Shown here in pieces: positions 8,024-16,305 of a stretch of DNA of 20,553 nucleotides. The stretch's first letter is position 1; the number at the start of each line of letters is the position of its first letter. The DNA is taken from assembly GCA_903876615.1 (NCBI GenBank), contig CAIRAS010000463.1:1-20553 (forward strand), written 5' to 3'. The translations under genes and the position numbers were made by a program. The stretch is from an uncultured Holophagaceae bacterium (GTDB taxonomy: Bacteria; Acidobacteriota; Holophagae; Holophagales; Holophagaceae). The notes under the pieces were generated by a model. The model searched no databases. It saw only the letters and a program-made list of their open reading frames with translations, and was not told the DNA's origin.

Positions 8024-8413
8024 ATGCGTCATCAGCGCGGTGAAGGCAAGATCGGATGCCTGGTGTCCCTGCTCGTGCTCGGAGTGCTGGGCGCGGTCGC
8101 CTTCAAGGCCGTCCCGGTCTACTACGGCAACAGCGAACTCATCGATGCCTGCGACTTCATCGCCTCAGGCGCCAGCCGCAAGCCCCTCGAGGTGATCGAG
8201 CGCGAGGTTAAGGACAAGGCCAGGGAGCTCGGAGTGGTGGAAGCCCTGGCGGACAAGAGCGCCATCCGGGCCAGCAAGACCACCAGCGGTGAGGCCGGCA
8301 CCTGCACCATCACCCTCCGCTACAAGCGCCCCATCGACTTCTACGGCGTCTACAAGTTCACCCTGGTGACGGACAAGCGCATCACCAAGCCCATTTTCGA
8401 AAACATCTCCTAG
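8024..8413 (+). CDS. Small single-pass membrane protein, DUF4845-like, 129 aa
   Basis: The N-terminus MRHQRGEGKIGCLVSLLV leads into one hydrophobic segment (about residues 11-28) ending in the FKAVPVYY motif. This arrangement, basic residues then one membrane helix then a conserved 'K..P.Y' and an extracytoplasmic domain, is typical of DUF4845-type proteins. The remaining about 100 residues form a small alpha/beta domain (LIDACDFIASGA, LEVIEREVKDKARELGV, TCTITLRYKRPIDFYGVYKF). The function of the family is not established. It closes the three-gene run that begins at 4506, so it probably belongs to the same envelope-associated operon. Downstream lie 73 nt before aroA. I see no terminator there. 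Family naming is by pattern and could be wrong; the membrane anchor is clear. Confidence 0.62.
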   Translation: MRHQRGEGKIGCLVSLLVLGVLGAVAFKAVPVYYGNSELIDACDFIASGASRKPLEVIEREVKDKARELGVVEALADKSAIRASKTTSGEAGTCTITLRYKRPIDFYGVYKFTLVTDKRITKPIFENIS

Positions 8414-8486
8414 GCCGCTCGGCGGGAAATCTGGACCTCCGCTGTTAGCGCTTGCACCTGGGGGCGCCTCGCGGCAACCTGCCCCC

Positions 8487-9758
8487 ATGCCTATGTCACT
8501 GCCTGACGACAACCGGCTCGGTCCCGGCGAAGCCCTGCATCCCGTGCGGGTGCCCGGCTCCAAGTCCGTCACCAACCGGGCCCTGCTGCTCGCGGCCATC
8601 GCCCCGGGCACGAGCACCCTGCGGGGTGGCCTGGAGGCCGAGGACACCCGCTGGATGCGCCAAGCCCTGCGGGGGCTGGGCTTCCCCCTTGAGGAAGGCG
8701 CGGGTGGCTGGCGACTGCTCGGGGGCGCGCGGCCCCAGACCGAGACCCCCCTCTGGCTGGGCGCCTCGGGCACGACGCTGCGCTTCCTGCTGCCCTGGCT
8801 GGCCCTGACGGCGCAGGGAGCCCTCCGGCTGGAGGGCGATCCCCGCCTGTTCGAGCGGCCCCTGGGTCCCCTGCTCGGCCCCCTCCAAGCCCTGGGAGCC
8901 ACCTGGACCCCGGACGCCTCCGGGGCCTGGCTCCAGCCCGCTCCGGAGCCGCCCCGGCGGCTGGAACTCCAGGTTGACGCCCGGCTCAGCAGCCAGTTCC
9001 TGTCGGGGCTGGCCCTGGCCGCCGCCGCCCTGCCCGAGGACAGTACCCTCACCTGGACCTCCGTCGCCAGCTCCAGCTACCTGGACCTGACCACGCAGTG
9101 GCTCCAGCGGTTCGGCTGCGCGGCCGTGCTTGAGCCCGGCCGCTGGTACCTCCCCGGTGGCGGCGTGGCCGCCCGGGACCTGGAGCTGCCCGGGGACTGG
9201 AGCGGCGCGGCCGCCTTCCTCGCCGCCGCTGCCGTCACCGGCCGCAGCCTGCGGGCGGGCCCGCTGGATCCCCGGGATGCCCAGGGGGACCGCGCCATGG
9301 CCGACATCCTGGCCGCCGCCGGCTGCCGGACCGCCTGGGTGGAACCCCAGTGCCTGGAGGTCTCCGGCCGGCTGCAGCGCGGCCTGGACGCGGACCTGAC
9401 GGAGTGTCCGGACCTCGGACCCGTGCTGGCGGCCCTGGCGGCCCTGGCGCCCGGTCCCTCCGAGCTGCGCGGTCTGCACACCCTGCCCCTGAAAGAGTGC
9501 GACCGTCTGGACGCCTCCGCGGAGCTGGTCCGCTGGCTCGGCGGACAGGCCGACATCCTCGGCGATCACACCCTGCGCATCACCCCGGGAGCGCCCTCGG
9601 CCCCCCGGGCGCCCTTCAATCCCCGGAACGATCACCGCATGGCCTTCGCGGCGGCCGTGGGCGCGCTCCGCTGGGGCGGCGAGCTGGAGGATCCCCACTG
9701 CGTAGGCAAGACCTTCCCCGATTTCTGGGGGGTCTGGCAGAGCATGCTCGGGTGCTGA
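8487..9758 (+). CDS. aroA: 3-phosphoshikimate 1-carboxyvinyltransferase (EPSP synthase)
   Basis: Cytosolic enzyme of the shikimate pathway that joins shikimate-3-phosphate and phosphoenolpyruvate to give EPSP and phosphate. Its 423 residues match the normal family length. Motifs appear in the expected order: PGSKSVTNRALLLAA near residue 23 (S3P/PEP-binding Lys and Ser), LGASGTTLRFL, the Arg in ERPLGPL, LSSQFLSGL, the catalytic Asp in ECPDLGP, LKECDRLD and, near the C-terminus, NDHRMAFA with GKTFPDFW. All the charged active-site residues I can place are retained. The Gly-Ala motif reads GASGTT where most enzymes have GNAGT, a change seen in some lineages. The start at ATG 8487 has only a poor SD; ATG 8493, two codons later, is an alternative. 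Its last 7 nt overlap the start of the sigma-54 activator gene, suggesting co-transcription. Confidence 0.95.
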   Translation: MPMSLPDDNRLGPGEALHPVRVPGSKSVTNRALLLAAIAPGTSTLRGGLEAEDTRWMRQALRGLGFPLEEGAGGWRLLGGARPQTETPLWLGASGTTLRFLLPWLALTAQGALRLEGDPRLFERPLGPLLGPLQALGATWTPDASGAWLQPAPEPPRRLELQVDARLSSQFLSGLALAAAALPEDSTLTWTSVASSSYLDLTTQWLQRFGCAAVLEPGRWYLPGGGVAARDLELPGDWSGAAAFLAAAAVTGRSLRAGPLDPRDAQGDRAMADILAAAGCRTAWVEPQCLEVSGRLQRGLDADLTECPDLGPVLAALAALAPGPSELRGLHTLPLKECDRLDASAELVRWLGGQADILGDHTLRITPGAPSAPRAPFNPRNDHRMAFAAAVGALRWGGELEDPHCVGKTFPDFWGVWQSMLGC

Positions 9759-12700
9759 AGGCCGCCTGGCTCGGCGACTGGAAGGCGCCCTGGGGGCTCG
9801 ATCGGGGCCGCCGCTGGGGGGACCTGCCCTGGGCCCTCGCGGCCATCAGCCAGGCCTGGCTCCTGGGCGGCCGGGAGGGACGCTGGCCCCACCTGGAGCA
9901 GGAGGCCCACCGGTCCGTCGGGCCCCAGGTCGCCCGGATGCCCACCCACTTCGAGCCCCGACCCGACCCGCTCTGGATCGCCCGCCTGCGGCATGGCAGC
10001 CCCGCCGTGGCCGCGACCAGGCGCGGTGCCCGGGAGGACGAGCTCCTGGCCTGGGCCTGGGAGGCCCTGCTGGGCGGCGATGGGACCCCCTGGATGGCGG
10101 CGGGGTCGGTGCTGCTGGACCTGCCCCGGCGGCTGCGCTGGGTGGCCGTGCTCGGCGCCGTCGATGACCAGGGCGTTCTGCAGCTGCCACCCTTTCTGGA
10201 CCTGATCCCCCCGGCGAGCCGGGCCCTGCCCCCGGGCTGGTGGGAGGGGCTCCTCGGGCACCAGGACGCAGACGGCCGCCTCTTGCCGAGCGGGCCCCTG
10301 CAGCCGGAGCTGCCCTGGCCCGCCCTCCAGCGCCATGCCGAGCCCCTGCTGTGGATGGCCCTGCCCGAAGAGCTGCGCCCCTTCCGGGCTTGTCCCTGGC
10401 TGCGGGAGCTGCCCGGCGGAGCCTGGATGCTGGCGCCGGACGTCCGGGCCTGGACCCGGGCGCCCGGCGCCTCCCCCCTGGGCTTGGGGCCGCTGGTGCC
10501 CCGCAACCTGGGCGCCGGGGCGCCGCCGGAGCCTGCCCTGGCGGAGGTCCTGAACCTGAGGCTCCCCGCCGAGTCCCCTGTCGGCTGGTCGGCAGCACTG
10601 GCGGCAGACCTCCGGGAGGCCGGCCACCGACCCGCGCCGCCACCCGCAGCAGGGCACCCGACCTGGGACCGGCTGCGGGTGCGCTGGGGCGGTCTGCCGC
10701 CGGCCCCGGAGCCTGGCTACCCGGCCTGGGAGGCCTACGCCCACCCTTGCGCAGATCCCTTCCACTGGATGGCCAAGGGCCAGCTCGCCCTGCGGGCCTT
10801 CGAACCCGAGGCCGCCCTCCGGGCCTTCACCCTGGCCCACGCCCACTTCGGCCGGCTGGGAGCCGCTGGCTGGGCCGAGCGCGCCGCCTCCAACGCCGCG
10901 GTCACCGCGCTCCAGTGGGCGGATCTGCCCGCCCATGGCCGCTGGGTCCACCAGCGCGGGCCCCTCCCGCAGCCTTGGCAGGCCATGGAGACCGCCCAGC
11001 TGGCCGAGGTGCAGCTGGAACCCCGCGTGGCGCTGGAGCGGATCCGGGCCCTGGTGGAGGCCCACCCGGACTTCACCGAGGGATGGGGACTCCTGGCCAG
11101 CCATGGCGCCGACCAGGAGGACTGGGACCTGGTGCGGGAGGGGCTGGACCGGGTCGGGGACCACCCCTACACCCAGTTCCTCACGGCCGCCCTGGGCCCG
11201 CTGACCGAGTCGCCACCCCCCGAAGCGGATCCGGAGACACAGCTCAGCTGGGAGGCGCATCGGCTCTTCCGGGGCTGCGGGGATCCCGAGGCCTTCTGGT
11301 CCACCTGGCGGACCTGTCCCACGCAGATCATGCGCCTCGAGCTGGGGCTCCAGGTGCTGGAGCGGGTACCCACGCAGCGCAGGGCCGAGGCCCTGCTCGC
11401 CCTCCAGGCCATCGCCGACCGGGCCGCCTCGGGCCGGCACCAGCGGCGGCTCGCGGACCTCTGGCCACCGGTGTCCGACACCGCCCCGCCGGCACCCCTG
11501 GCGCTGCTCCAGGCGTGGCTGGCCCAGCGCCAGGCACCCACCTGGATCACCTGGGAGGACGCCGGCCAGCTGCAGACCCTGGGCACCGGGGCGGCCCCGC
11601 CGGAGGGCGCCCTCGGCCGGCTGGCCAAGGACGGCACCCTGGCCCCCTTCGGGCACGGCCCCTGGCTCTGGCGCGGCTTTCCGCTGACCTGGGAGGGCTG
11701 TCCCGTGGGGGCCGTGCTGCTGGCCCAGGCCCTGGACAGCGCCGTGGCCCCGCCCCTCGAGCCCCGGCTCCTCGCCCCCTGGCTGGCCCTGCTCCGGGCC
11801 CAGCGACCCGTCGAACCTGCGGTCGAGGGCGGCCTGCTGCTCACGGATGGCAGCGAGCCCCTGGCCTCGGTGCTGCGGGAGCTCGACCGCGTGGCGGCCT
11901 CGGAACTACCCGTGCTCATCCTGGGCCCCACTGGGAGTGGCAAGGAGCTCGCGGCCCGGGAGCTGCACCGGCGCTCGGGCCGGCCCGGCCCCCTGGTGGC
12001 CGTGAACTGCTCGGCCTTCGCCGAAGGCCTGCTCGAGTCCGAGCTGTTCGGCCACCTGAAGGGCGCCTTCACCGGCGCCGACCGCGACCGCCGGGGCGCC
12101 ATCGAGGCGGCCCGGGGCGGCACCCTCTTCCTGGACGAGGTGGCGGACCTGTCGCCGCGCCTCCAGTCCCTGCTGCTGCGGGTCCTGCAGGAGCACGAGG
12201 TCCGCCGGGTGGGCTCGGACCACTCGGTGAAGGTGGATGTCCGTTTCGCCGCAGCCACCCACCGCGCCCTGGAGGACCTCACCACTGCGGGCACCTTCAG
12301 GCGGGACCTGCTCTTCCGGCTCCAGGGCGCGGTGCTGCGGTTGCCACCCCTGGCAGCCCGCCGCCACGAGTTTCCCTTCCTGATCCCGCGCCTCACAGCC
12401 CGGGCGGCGCAGGCCATGAAGCGGCCCCTCCCGGCCCTGGCCCCGGGCCTGCCCCAGGCCCTGGCGCGCCTGCCCTGGCCGGGCAACATCCGCGAGCTTC
12501 TGCATGCCCTGGAGCGCGCCGTGCTGCGCTGCGAGGAGGGCACCCTCCGGCCCCGGCACTTCCCGGAGCTGGAGGCGCCGGTTCCGCAGGCCCGCTCCTG
12601 GGACGAAGCCACCCGGGCCTTCCAGCGCCGCCTCCTGCTGGAAACCCTGCAGGCCTGCGGGCACCGCGCCGCCGAAGCCGCCGAGAGCCTCGGCCTGGCC

Positions 12701-12796
12701 CGCCCCGCCCTCTACGCCACCGCCAAGCGGCTGGGCGTGGACCTGGTGGCGGCGCGCCTGCAGGGGCAGGACTCGGCCCCACCCTCAGTCGGCTAA
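9752..12796 (+). CDS. Sigma-54-dependent transcriptional activator with large unassigned N-terminal region, about 1014 aa
   Basis: Bacterial enhancer-binding protein that hydrolyses ATP to remodel RNA polymerase-sigma-54. The AAA+ core is intact: Walker A GPTGSGKE (residues 725-732), the sigma-54 contact loop GAFTGA (771-776), Walker B LFLDE (Asp795-Glu796), arginine-finger region FRRDLLFRL and WPGNIREL (909-916). A Fis-type helix-turn-helix follows at about 955-995 (RAAEAAESLGLARPALYATA). The N-terminal about 700 residues contain no receiver signature. They include TPR-like helices around the middle (ALRAFEPEAALRAFTLAHAH) and a possible GAF-like stretch just before the AAA+ domain. Start: no early in-frame ATG exists before 9938; GTG 9752 overlaps the aroA stop by 7 nt and is the most natural coupled start, but its SD is weak, so ATG 9938 is possible. 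Its 3' end overlaps by 12 nt the convergent glycosyltransferase gene. Targets are unknown. Confidence 0.85.
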   Translation: MLKAAWLGDWKAPWGLDRGRRWGDLPWALAAISQAWLLGGREGRWPHLEQEAHRSVGPQVARMPTHFEPRPDPLWIARLRHGSPAVAATRRGAREDELLAWAWEALLGGDGTPWMAAGSVLLDLPRRLRWVAVLGAVDDQGVLQLPPFLDLIPPASRALPPGWWEGLLGHQDADGRLLPSGPLQPELPWPALQRHAEPLLWMALPEELRPFRACPWLRELPGGAWMLAPDVRAWTRAPGASPLGLGPLVPRNLGAGAPPEPALAEVLNLRLPAESPVGWSAALAADLREAGHRPAPPPAAGHPTWDRLRVRWGGLPPAPEPGYPAWEAYAHPCADPFHWMAKGQLALRAFEPEAALRAFTLAHAHFGRLGAAGWAERAASNAAVTALQWADLPAHGRWVHQRGPLPQPWQAMETAQLAEVQLEPRVALERIRALVEAHPDFTEGWGLLASHGADQEDWDLVREGLDRVGDHPYTQFLTAALGPLTESPPPEADPETQLSWEAHRLFRGCGDPEAFWSTWRTCPTQIMRLELGLQVLERVPTQRRAEALLALQAIADRAASGRHQRRLADLWPPVSDTAPPAPLALLQAWLAQRQAPTWITWEDAGQLQTLGTGAAPPEGALGRLAKDGTLAPFGHGPWLWRGFPLTWEGCPVGAVLLAQALDSAVAPPLEPRLLAPWLALLRAQRPVEPAVEGGLLLTDGSEPLASVLRELDRVAASELPVLILGPTGSGKELAARELHRRSGRPGPLVAVNCSAFAEGLLESELFGHLKGAFTGADRDRRGAIEAARGGTLFLDEVADLSPRLQSLLLRVLQEHEVRRVGSDHSVKVDVRFAAATHRALEDLTTAGTFRRDLLFRLQGAVLRLPPLAARRHEFPFLIPRLTARAAQAMKRPLPALAPGLPQALARLPWPGNIRELLHALERAVLRCEEGTLRPRHFPELEAPVPQARSWDEATRAFQRRLLLETLQACGHRAAEAAESLGLARPALYATAKRLGVDLVAARLQGQDSAPPSVG

Positions 12797-14095
12797 TTCC
12801 TGCTCCAATCGAAGCAACTCGGTCTGACCCGGGAACGCAGCCAGGCCGCGGTCCAGCACTAACCGGGCCTCTCCGGTCGCACCCTGAGCCTGGAGCGACC
12901 GCACAACGATCTGGTGCCAGAGCCCACGACCCCCTGAGGGAAATCGGGCAAGCGCACTCCAGGCATCCCGGGCGGCGGCGGGCAAGTCCTGAGTGGCGGC
13001 GCCCAGGCCCACCAGCGCCTCCCAGAGCAGGAGGTCCCCGGGGTTCTGGTCCAGCCCAGCCTCGAGGATGGCGTGGGCCTCGCCCAGCTCGCCCTGGTCC
13101 CGGAGCAGCGCCGAGAGGCGCAGGAAGGGCAGCGTGAAGGCCGGTTGGTGGTTGATGGCCTCGAGGTAGGCCGCGATGGCTGCCTCCACCTGCCCCATGC
13201 CGCCCAGGATCTCTCCCTTCACGGTACACAAGGCCGGCAGGGCCTCAGGCCCCGAGGGCCGCGCCAGCAGGGCGAGGGCTTCCTGGTGTGCTCCGAGGGC
13301 TCCGAGGGCCCGGGCCCCCGATAACCGGAGGCGCAGGGGGGGCTCGGGTTCGAGCCGGAGGCAGGCTCGGGTGGCCTCGGCACAAATGGCCCACCGCTCG
13401 AGCATGGCCGCTTCCTGCATGAGGTTGAACTGGGCACGAAACTCCCCTGGGTGGGCCGCGGCCTCCTCCTGGGCGATGCGGAAGTAGCGATCCTGCTTGG
13501 CCCGGTCGAGATCAGCATCGCCCTTCCCCAGGTGGTGGATCACCGCCGGCAGGGCCTTCGGGGTGAGACCCAGCGCCTCGAAGCTGGGCTCCACGGTCTC
13601 GTGGATACGGCCCCGGTAGCGGATCCGGGGGTCCCTGCGGAAGAGGCGGAGCGCCAGGAACTCCGTGACGAAACCCAGGCCCTCGGTGCCCTTGGGGCCG
13701 CCGGGGTTGGGCCGGGCGCCGCCGTGCAGGCCCAGGTGGGCCCCGCTGGCGTGGTAGTTCCGCATGAGCAGGAAGTGGCCGAGTGCCCCCTCCTCCCTCA
13801 TCGCTCGACGGATCACCGGGAAGGCTTGCCGATCCAACCGCTCATCGGCGTCCAGCACCAGGATCCAGCCCCCCGAGCACCGGTCCAGGCTCTCGTTGCG
13901 CGCCCAGGCGAAGTCGTCCCGCCAGTCGACCTGATGCACCCGCGCCCCCGCGGAGGCCGCGATGGCCTGGGTCCCATCCGTAGACCCCGTGTCCACCACC
14001 ACCACCTCATCCGCCAGCCCCGCGACCGACGCCAGGCAGGCCGCCAGATGCGGGGCCTCGTTGCGGACGATCAGGGCGAGGGAGAGTTTCAGCAG
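12785..14095 (-). CDS. Family 2 glycosyltransferase with C-terminal TPR region, probable CTG start, about 436 aa
   Basis: Inverting GT-A enzyme that should transfer a sugar from a nucleotide donor, likely at the cytoplasmic face during surface-polysaccharide or glycoprotein assembly. From the N-terminus: KLSLALIVRNEAPHL (GT2 opening strand), DEVVVVDTGSTDGTQ, DDFAWARNESL, and the metal-binding DAD in WILVLDADERLD. Helical TPR-like repeats fill the C-terminal half (AQFNLMQEAAMLERWAICAE, LRDQGELGEAHAILEAGL). The GT2 opening strand lies upstream of every in-frame ATG or GTG: reading back from GTG 14005 the frame continues without an ATG, GTG or TTG to a TAG at 14116-14114. CTG at 14095-14093 has GGAG 7 nt before it and gives the family-typical N-terminus, so I use it; CTG 14092 is next. 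A homopolymer error in the seven-G run at 14095-14101 is the alternative. It converges on the activator gene and diverges from gmd. Confidence 0.82.
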   Translation of the reverse strand: MLKLSLALIVRNEAPHLAACLASVAGLADEVVVVDTGSTDGTQAIAASAGARVHQVDWRDDFAWARNESLDRCSGGWILVLDADERLDRQAFPVIRRAMREEGALGHFLLMRNYHASGAHLGLHGGARPNPGGPKGTEGLGFVTEFLALRLFRRDPRIRYRGRIHETVEPSFEALGLTPKALPAVIHHLGKGDADLDRAKQDRYFRIAQEEAAAHPGEFRAQFNLMQEAAMLERWAICAEATRACLRLEPEPPLRLRLSGARALGALGAHQEALALLARPSGPEALPALCTVKGEILGGMGQVEAAIAAYLEAINHQPAFTLPFLRLSALLRDQGELGEAHAILEAGLDQNPGDLLLWEALVGLGAATQDLPAAARDAWSALARFPSGGRGLWHQIVVRSLQAQGATGEARLVLDRGLAAFPGQTELLRLEQELAD

Positions 14096-14102
14096 GGGGG
14101 GA

Positions 14103-14106
14103 CTCC
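14103..14106 (-). promoter_or_regulatory. Ribosome binding site supporting the CTG start of the GT2 gene
   Basis: GGAG on the minus strand, 7 nt before CTG 14095-14093, inside CCGGAGTCCC. The same 10-nt block and spacing precede the ordinary ATG of the Roadblock gene at 960. Confidence 0.5.
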
Positions 14107-14171
14107 GGATGCACTACGATTATCGGGGAATGAAGGACTTGGAATGATTCCTGCCCCGGGGGAAGGACTTC

Positions 14172-14188
14172 TGCCCGGAAGGTGCCAA
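14172..14188 (-). promoter_or_regulatory. Candidate sigma-54 (-24/-12) promoter for the GT2 gene
   Basis: Minus strand TTGGCACCTTCCGGGCA: a perfect -24 TGGCAC and a GC at the -12 position with the required 10-nt spacing between GG and GC. The -12 box is GGGCA rather than TTGCA, so it is imperfect. Predicted start of transcription near 14161, about 65 nt before the CTG start. A separate sigma-70-like -10 (GATAAT, plus 14119-14124) also lies in this gap without a good -35. Confidence 0.3.
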
Positions 14189-14228
14189 AAGCGAGCCAGC
14201 ACCACCAGCCTGACCCCATGATCTGACC

Positions 14229-14233
14229 GGAGG
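14229..14233 (+). promoter_or_regulatory. Ribosome binding site of gmd
   Basis: GGAGG, 5 nt before ATG 14239, a near-ideal SD that fixes the gmd start. The rest of the 143-nt divergent gap 14096-14238 holds the candidate promoter elements noted separately and no small gene that I can support. Confidence 0.75.
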
Positions 14234-14238
14234 CATTC

Positions 14239-15285
14239 ATGCCCGAACAGAAGAGCGCGCTCATCACCGGCATTACGGGGCAGGATGGCAGCTACCTCGC
14301 AGAGCTGCTGCTCGCCAAGGGCTACGAAGTTCATGGCCTGATCCGCCGGGCTTCCACCTTCAATACCGAGCGCATCGACCACATCTACCGCGACCCCCAC
14401 GAAACGCCCAAGCTCAAGCTCCACTTCGGGGACCTCACCGACAGCTCCGGATTGCAGAAATTGATGGAGGATCTCCAACCGGATGAAGTCTATAACCTGG
14501 GGGCGCAGAGCCATGTCCGGGTGAGCTTCGACCAGCCGGAATACACCGCCGACGTCGTCGGCATGGGCATCATCCGCCTGCTGGAGGCCGTCCGCAGCTA
14601 TCAGAAACACGCGAATCGCCAGGTGCGGATCTACCAGGCCAGCAGCTCCGAGATGTTCGGAAGCGCGCCGCCAAGACAGAATGAGGCCACCCGCTTCCAG
14701 CCTCGCTCTCCCTATGCCTGCGCCAAGGTCTACAGCCACTACCAGATGATCAACTACCGTGAGAGTTATGGAATCTTTGCCTGCAACGGCATCCTCTTCA
14801 ACCACGAGAGCCCGCGACGCGGCGAAACGTTTGTGACGAGAAAAATCACCCGGGCAGCGACCCGGATCAAGCTTGGACTGCAGAAGAAGCTCTACCTGGG
14901 CAACCTGGATGCCCGGCGGGATTGGGGTTTCGCAGGGGATTACGTGGAAGCCATGTGGCGCATGCTCCAGCAGGACCAGCCGGATGACTTCGTGGTTGCC
15001 ACGGGCGAGAGCCTGTCCATCCGAGACTTTCTGGTCCTCGTCTTCCAGCGCCTCGACCTGGACTGGGAGCAGCATGTGGAAATCGATCCCCGCTACTTCC
15101 GGCCCGCCGAAGTGGACCACCTCGAAGGGGATGCCGCCAAGGCCCGACGGATCCTGGGTTGGGAGCCAAAGACCGATGTGCGCCAGCTCACGGCCATGAT
15201 GGTCGCCAACGATCTCAAGCTCGCGGAGCGGGAGCTCCTCCTCAAGCTGGCAGGTCGAGAGGAGAGCCCGAGGGGCAGCGAATGA
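14239..15285 (+). CDS. gmd: GDP-mannose 4,6-dehydratase
   Basis: Cytosolic SDR-family enzyme that converts GDP-D-mannose to GDP-4-keto-6-deoxy-D-mannose using bound NADP(H). Its 348 residues match the family. The nucleotide-binding loop is [14 protein letters not shown] (residues 11-24), followed by RRAST with the NADP-contacting Arg and FGDLTDSS. The catalytic site reads ASSSEMFG (134-141), where Ser136 takes the place of the usual Thr, with Glu138 and the Tyr159-x3-Lys163 pair (YACAK). The GDP-binding region [17 protein letters not shown] and the [19 protein letters not shown] block are canonical. A strong SD fixes the start. The stop codon overlaps the fcl start as ATGA, so the two are translated as a pair. 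This pair points to GDP-L-fucose or a related 6-deoxyhexose for a surface glycan. It is divergent from the GT2 gene. Confidence 0.96.
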   Translation: MPEQKSALITGITGQDGSYLAELLLAKGYEVHGLIRRASTFNTERIDHIYRDPHETPKLKLHFGDLTDSSGLQKLMEDLQPDEVYNLGAQSHVRVSFDQPEYTADVVGMGIIRLLEAVRSYQKHANRQVRIYQASSSEMFGSAPPRQNEATRFQPRSPYACAKVYSHYQMINYRESYGIFACNGILFNHESPRRGETFVTRKITRAATRIKLGLQKKLYLGNLDARRDWGFAGDYVEAMWRMLQQDQPDDFVVATGESLSIRDFLVLVFQRLDLDWEQHVEIDPRYFRPAEVDHLEGDAAKARRILGWEPKTDVRQLTAMMVANDLKLAERELLLKLAGREESPRGSE

Positions 15286-16235
15286 GCTTTCAGGAGACCT
15301 TCCCTCTGAAGGACAGGCGGATCTGGGTCACCGGAGGCACGGGTTTCCTGGGCCGGGCGGTGGTGGCAGAGCTCCTGCGCCGGGGGGCGAAGCCGATGGC
15401 TACAGGCCGACGGGAGGTGGATCTCCTGGACCCGGGGGCCGCCGAGGCGTTCTTGGACCGGGAGCGGCCGGAGGGCGTCATCCATCTGGCGGGCATCGTC
15501 GGCGGCATCGGGGCCAACCGACGGCAGCCCGGGACGTTCTTCTACGCGAACATGGTCATGGGCCTGCACCTCATCGAGGCCTGCCGGCGCAAGGAAACCC
15601 CCAAGCTCCTCGTGGCCGGCACGGTCTGCGCCTACCCGAAACACTGTCCCGTACCCTTTCGTGAAGAGCACCTCTGGGATGGCTACCCCGAAGAGACCAA
15701 CGCACCCTACGGGGTGGCAAAGAAGGCCCTGCTCGTCCAGTTGCAGGGCTACCGGAAAGAGTTCGGGCTGAGAGGAATCTTCCTGATTCCGGTGAACCTC
15801 TATGGCCCCGAGGATCACCTCGACCTGGAGAGCAACCATGTCATACCCGCGCTGATCCTGCGCCTGATCACGGCTCGAAACCAAGGGCTCCCCTATGTCG
15901 AGCTCTGGGGGACCGGGACCCCCAGCCGGGAATTCCTTTATGTGGAGGATGCCGCGGAAGGAATGTGTGATGCCATGGCCCGCTACGAAGGCGCCGACCC
16001 CGTGAACCTTGGCACTGGTCGAGAGCTCACCATCTGCGCCCTGGCGGAGACCATCCGCGATCGGGTGGGCTACCGAGGGGAGCTCCGCTTCAACGCCAAC
16101 TTCCCCGACGGCCAGCCCCGCCGTCAACTGGACGTCACCCGCGCCAAGGAACGCTTCGGGTGGGAAGCCCGCGTGGACCTGGAAGAGGGTCTCCGCCGAA
16201 CCATTGCCTGGGCCGAAGCCGCGCTGCGGGGCTAA
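15282..16235 (+). CDS. fcl: GDP-L-fucose synthase-like epimerase/reductase
   Basis: Second step of GDP-L-fucose synthesis: 3,5-epimerisation and NADPH-dependent 4-keto reduction of GDP-4-keto-6-deoxy-mannose. The 317 residues include [18 protein letters not shown] (Rossmann loop), [19 protein letters not shown] (family signature), GTVCAYPK with Cys116 at the place of the catalytic Cys, Thr114 where the E. coli enzyme has Ser107, the Tyr143-x3-Lys147 pair in [19 protein letters not shown], and SNHVIPALI with the catalytic His. ATG 15282 overlaps the gmd stop (ATGA), which fixes the start and indicates coupling. The GTVCAYPK variant is common in a large branch of homologs annotated as GDP-L-fucose synthase, so fucose is likely but another GDP-6-deoxyhexose cannot be excluded. 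A 70-nt gap with a short palindrome (CATCCGGATG, 16253-16262) separates it from the next gene. Confidence 0.9.
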   Translation: MSFQETFPLKDRRIWVTGGTGFLGRAVVAELLRRGAKPMATGRREVDLLDPGAAEAFLDRERPEGVIHLAGIVGGIGANRRQPGTFFYANMVMGLHLIEACRRKETPKLLVAGTVCAYPKHCPVPFREEHLWDGYPEETNAPYGVAKKALLVQLQGYRKEFGLRGIFLIPVNLYGPEDHLDLESNHVIPALILRLITARNQGLPYVELWGTGTPSREFLYVEDAAEGMCDAMARYEGADPVNLGTGRELTICALAETIRDRVGYRGELRFNANFPDGQPRRQLDVTRAKERFGWEARVDLEEGLRRTIAWAEAALRG

Positions 16236-16305
16236 CCTCCAGCGATTTTGGACATCCGGATGGTCCCGGGTGCACTCTGGCTATCCTGGTGGCAGGGAGA
16301 CGCCC

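Noticed and set aside
9632..11656. 674-codon open frame on the minus strand across aroA and the activator
   Set aside because: Gly/Gln/Pro-rich shadow of two well-supported plus-strand genes.
10240..13137. Long open frame of about 965 codons on the plus strand in a different frame from the sigma-54 activator
   Set aside because: Its translation is a low-complexity Gly/Pro/Ala/Arg sequence, a typical shadow of GC-rich coding DNA. The overlapping frame holds an intact AAA+ domain with all motifs.
14089..15120. 343-codon open frame antisense to gmd
   Set aside because: gmd is unmistakable on the plus strand; the antisense product has no domain pattern.
16253..16262. Palindrome CATCCGGATG between fcl and the DUF6165 gene
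   Set aside because: Only 10 bp, no loop and no T tract, so it is neither a terminator nor a convincing operator.
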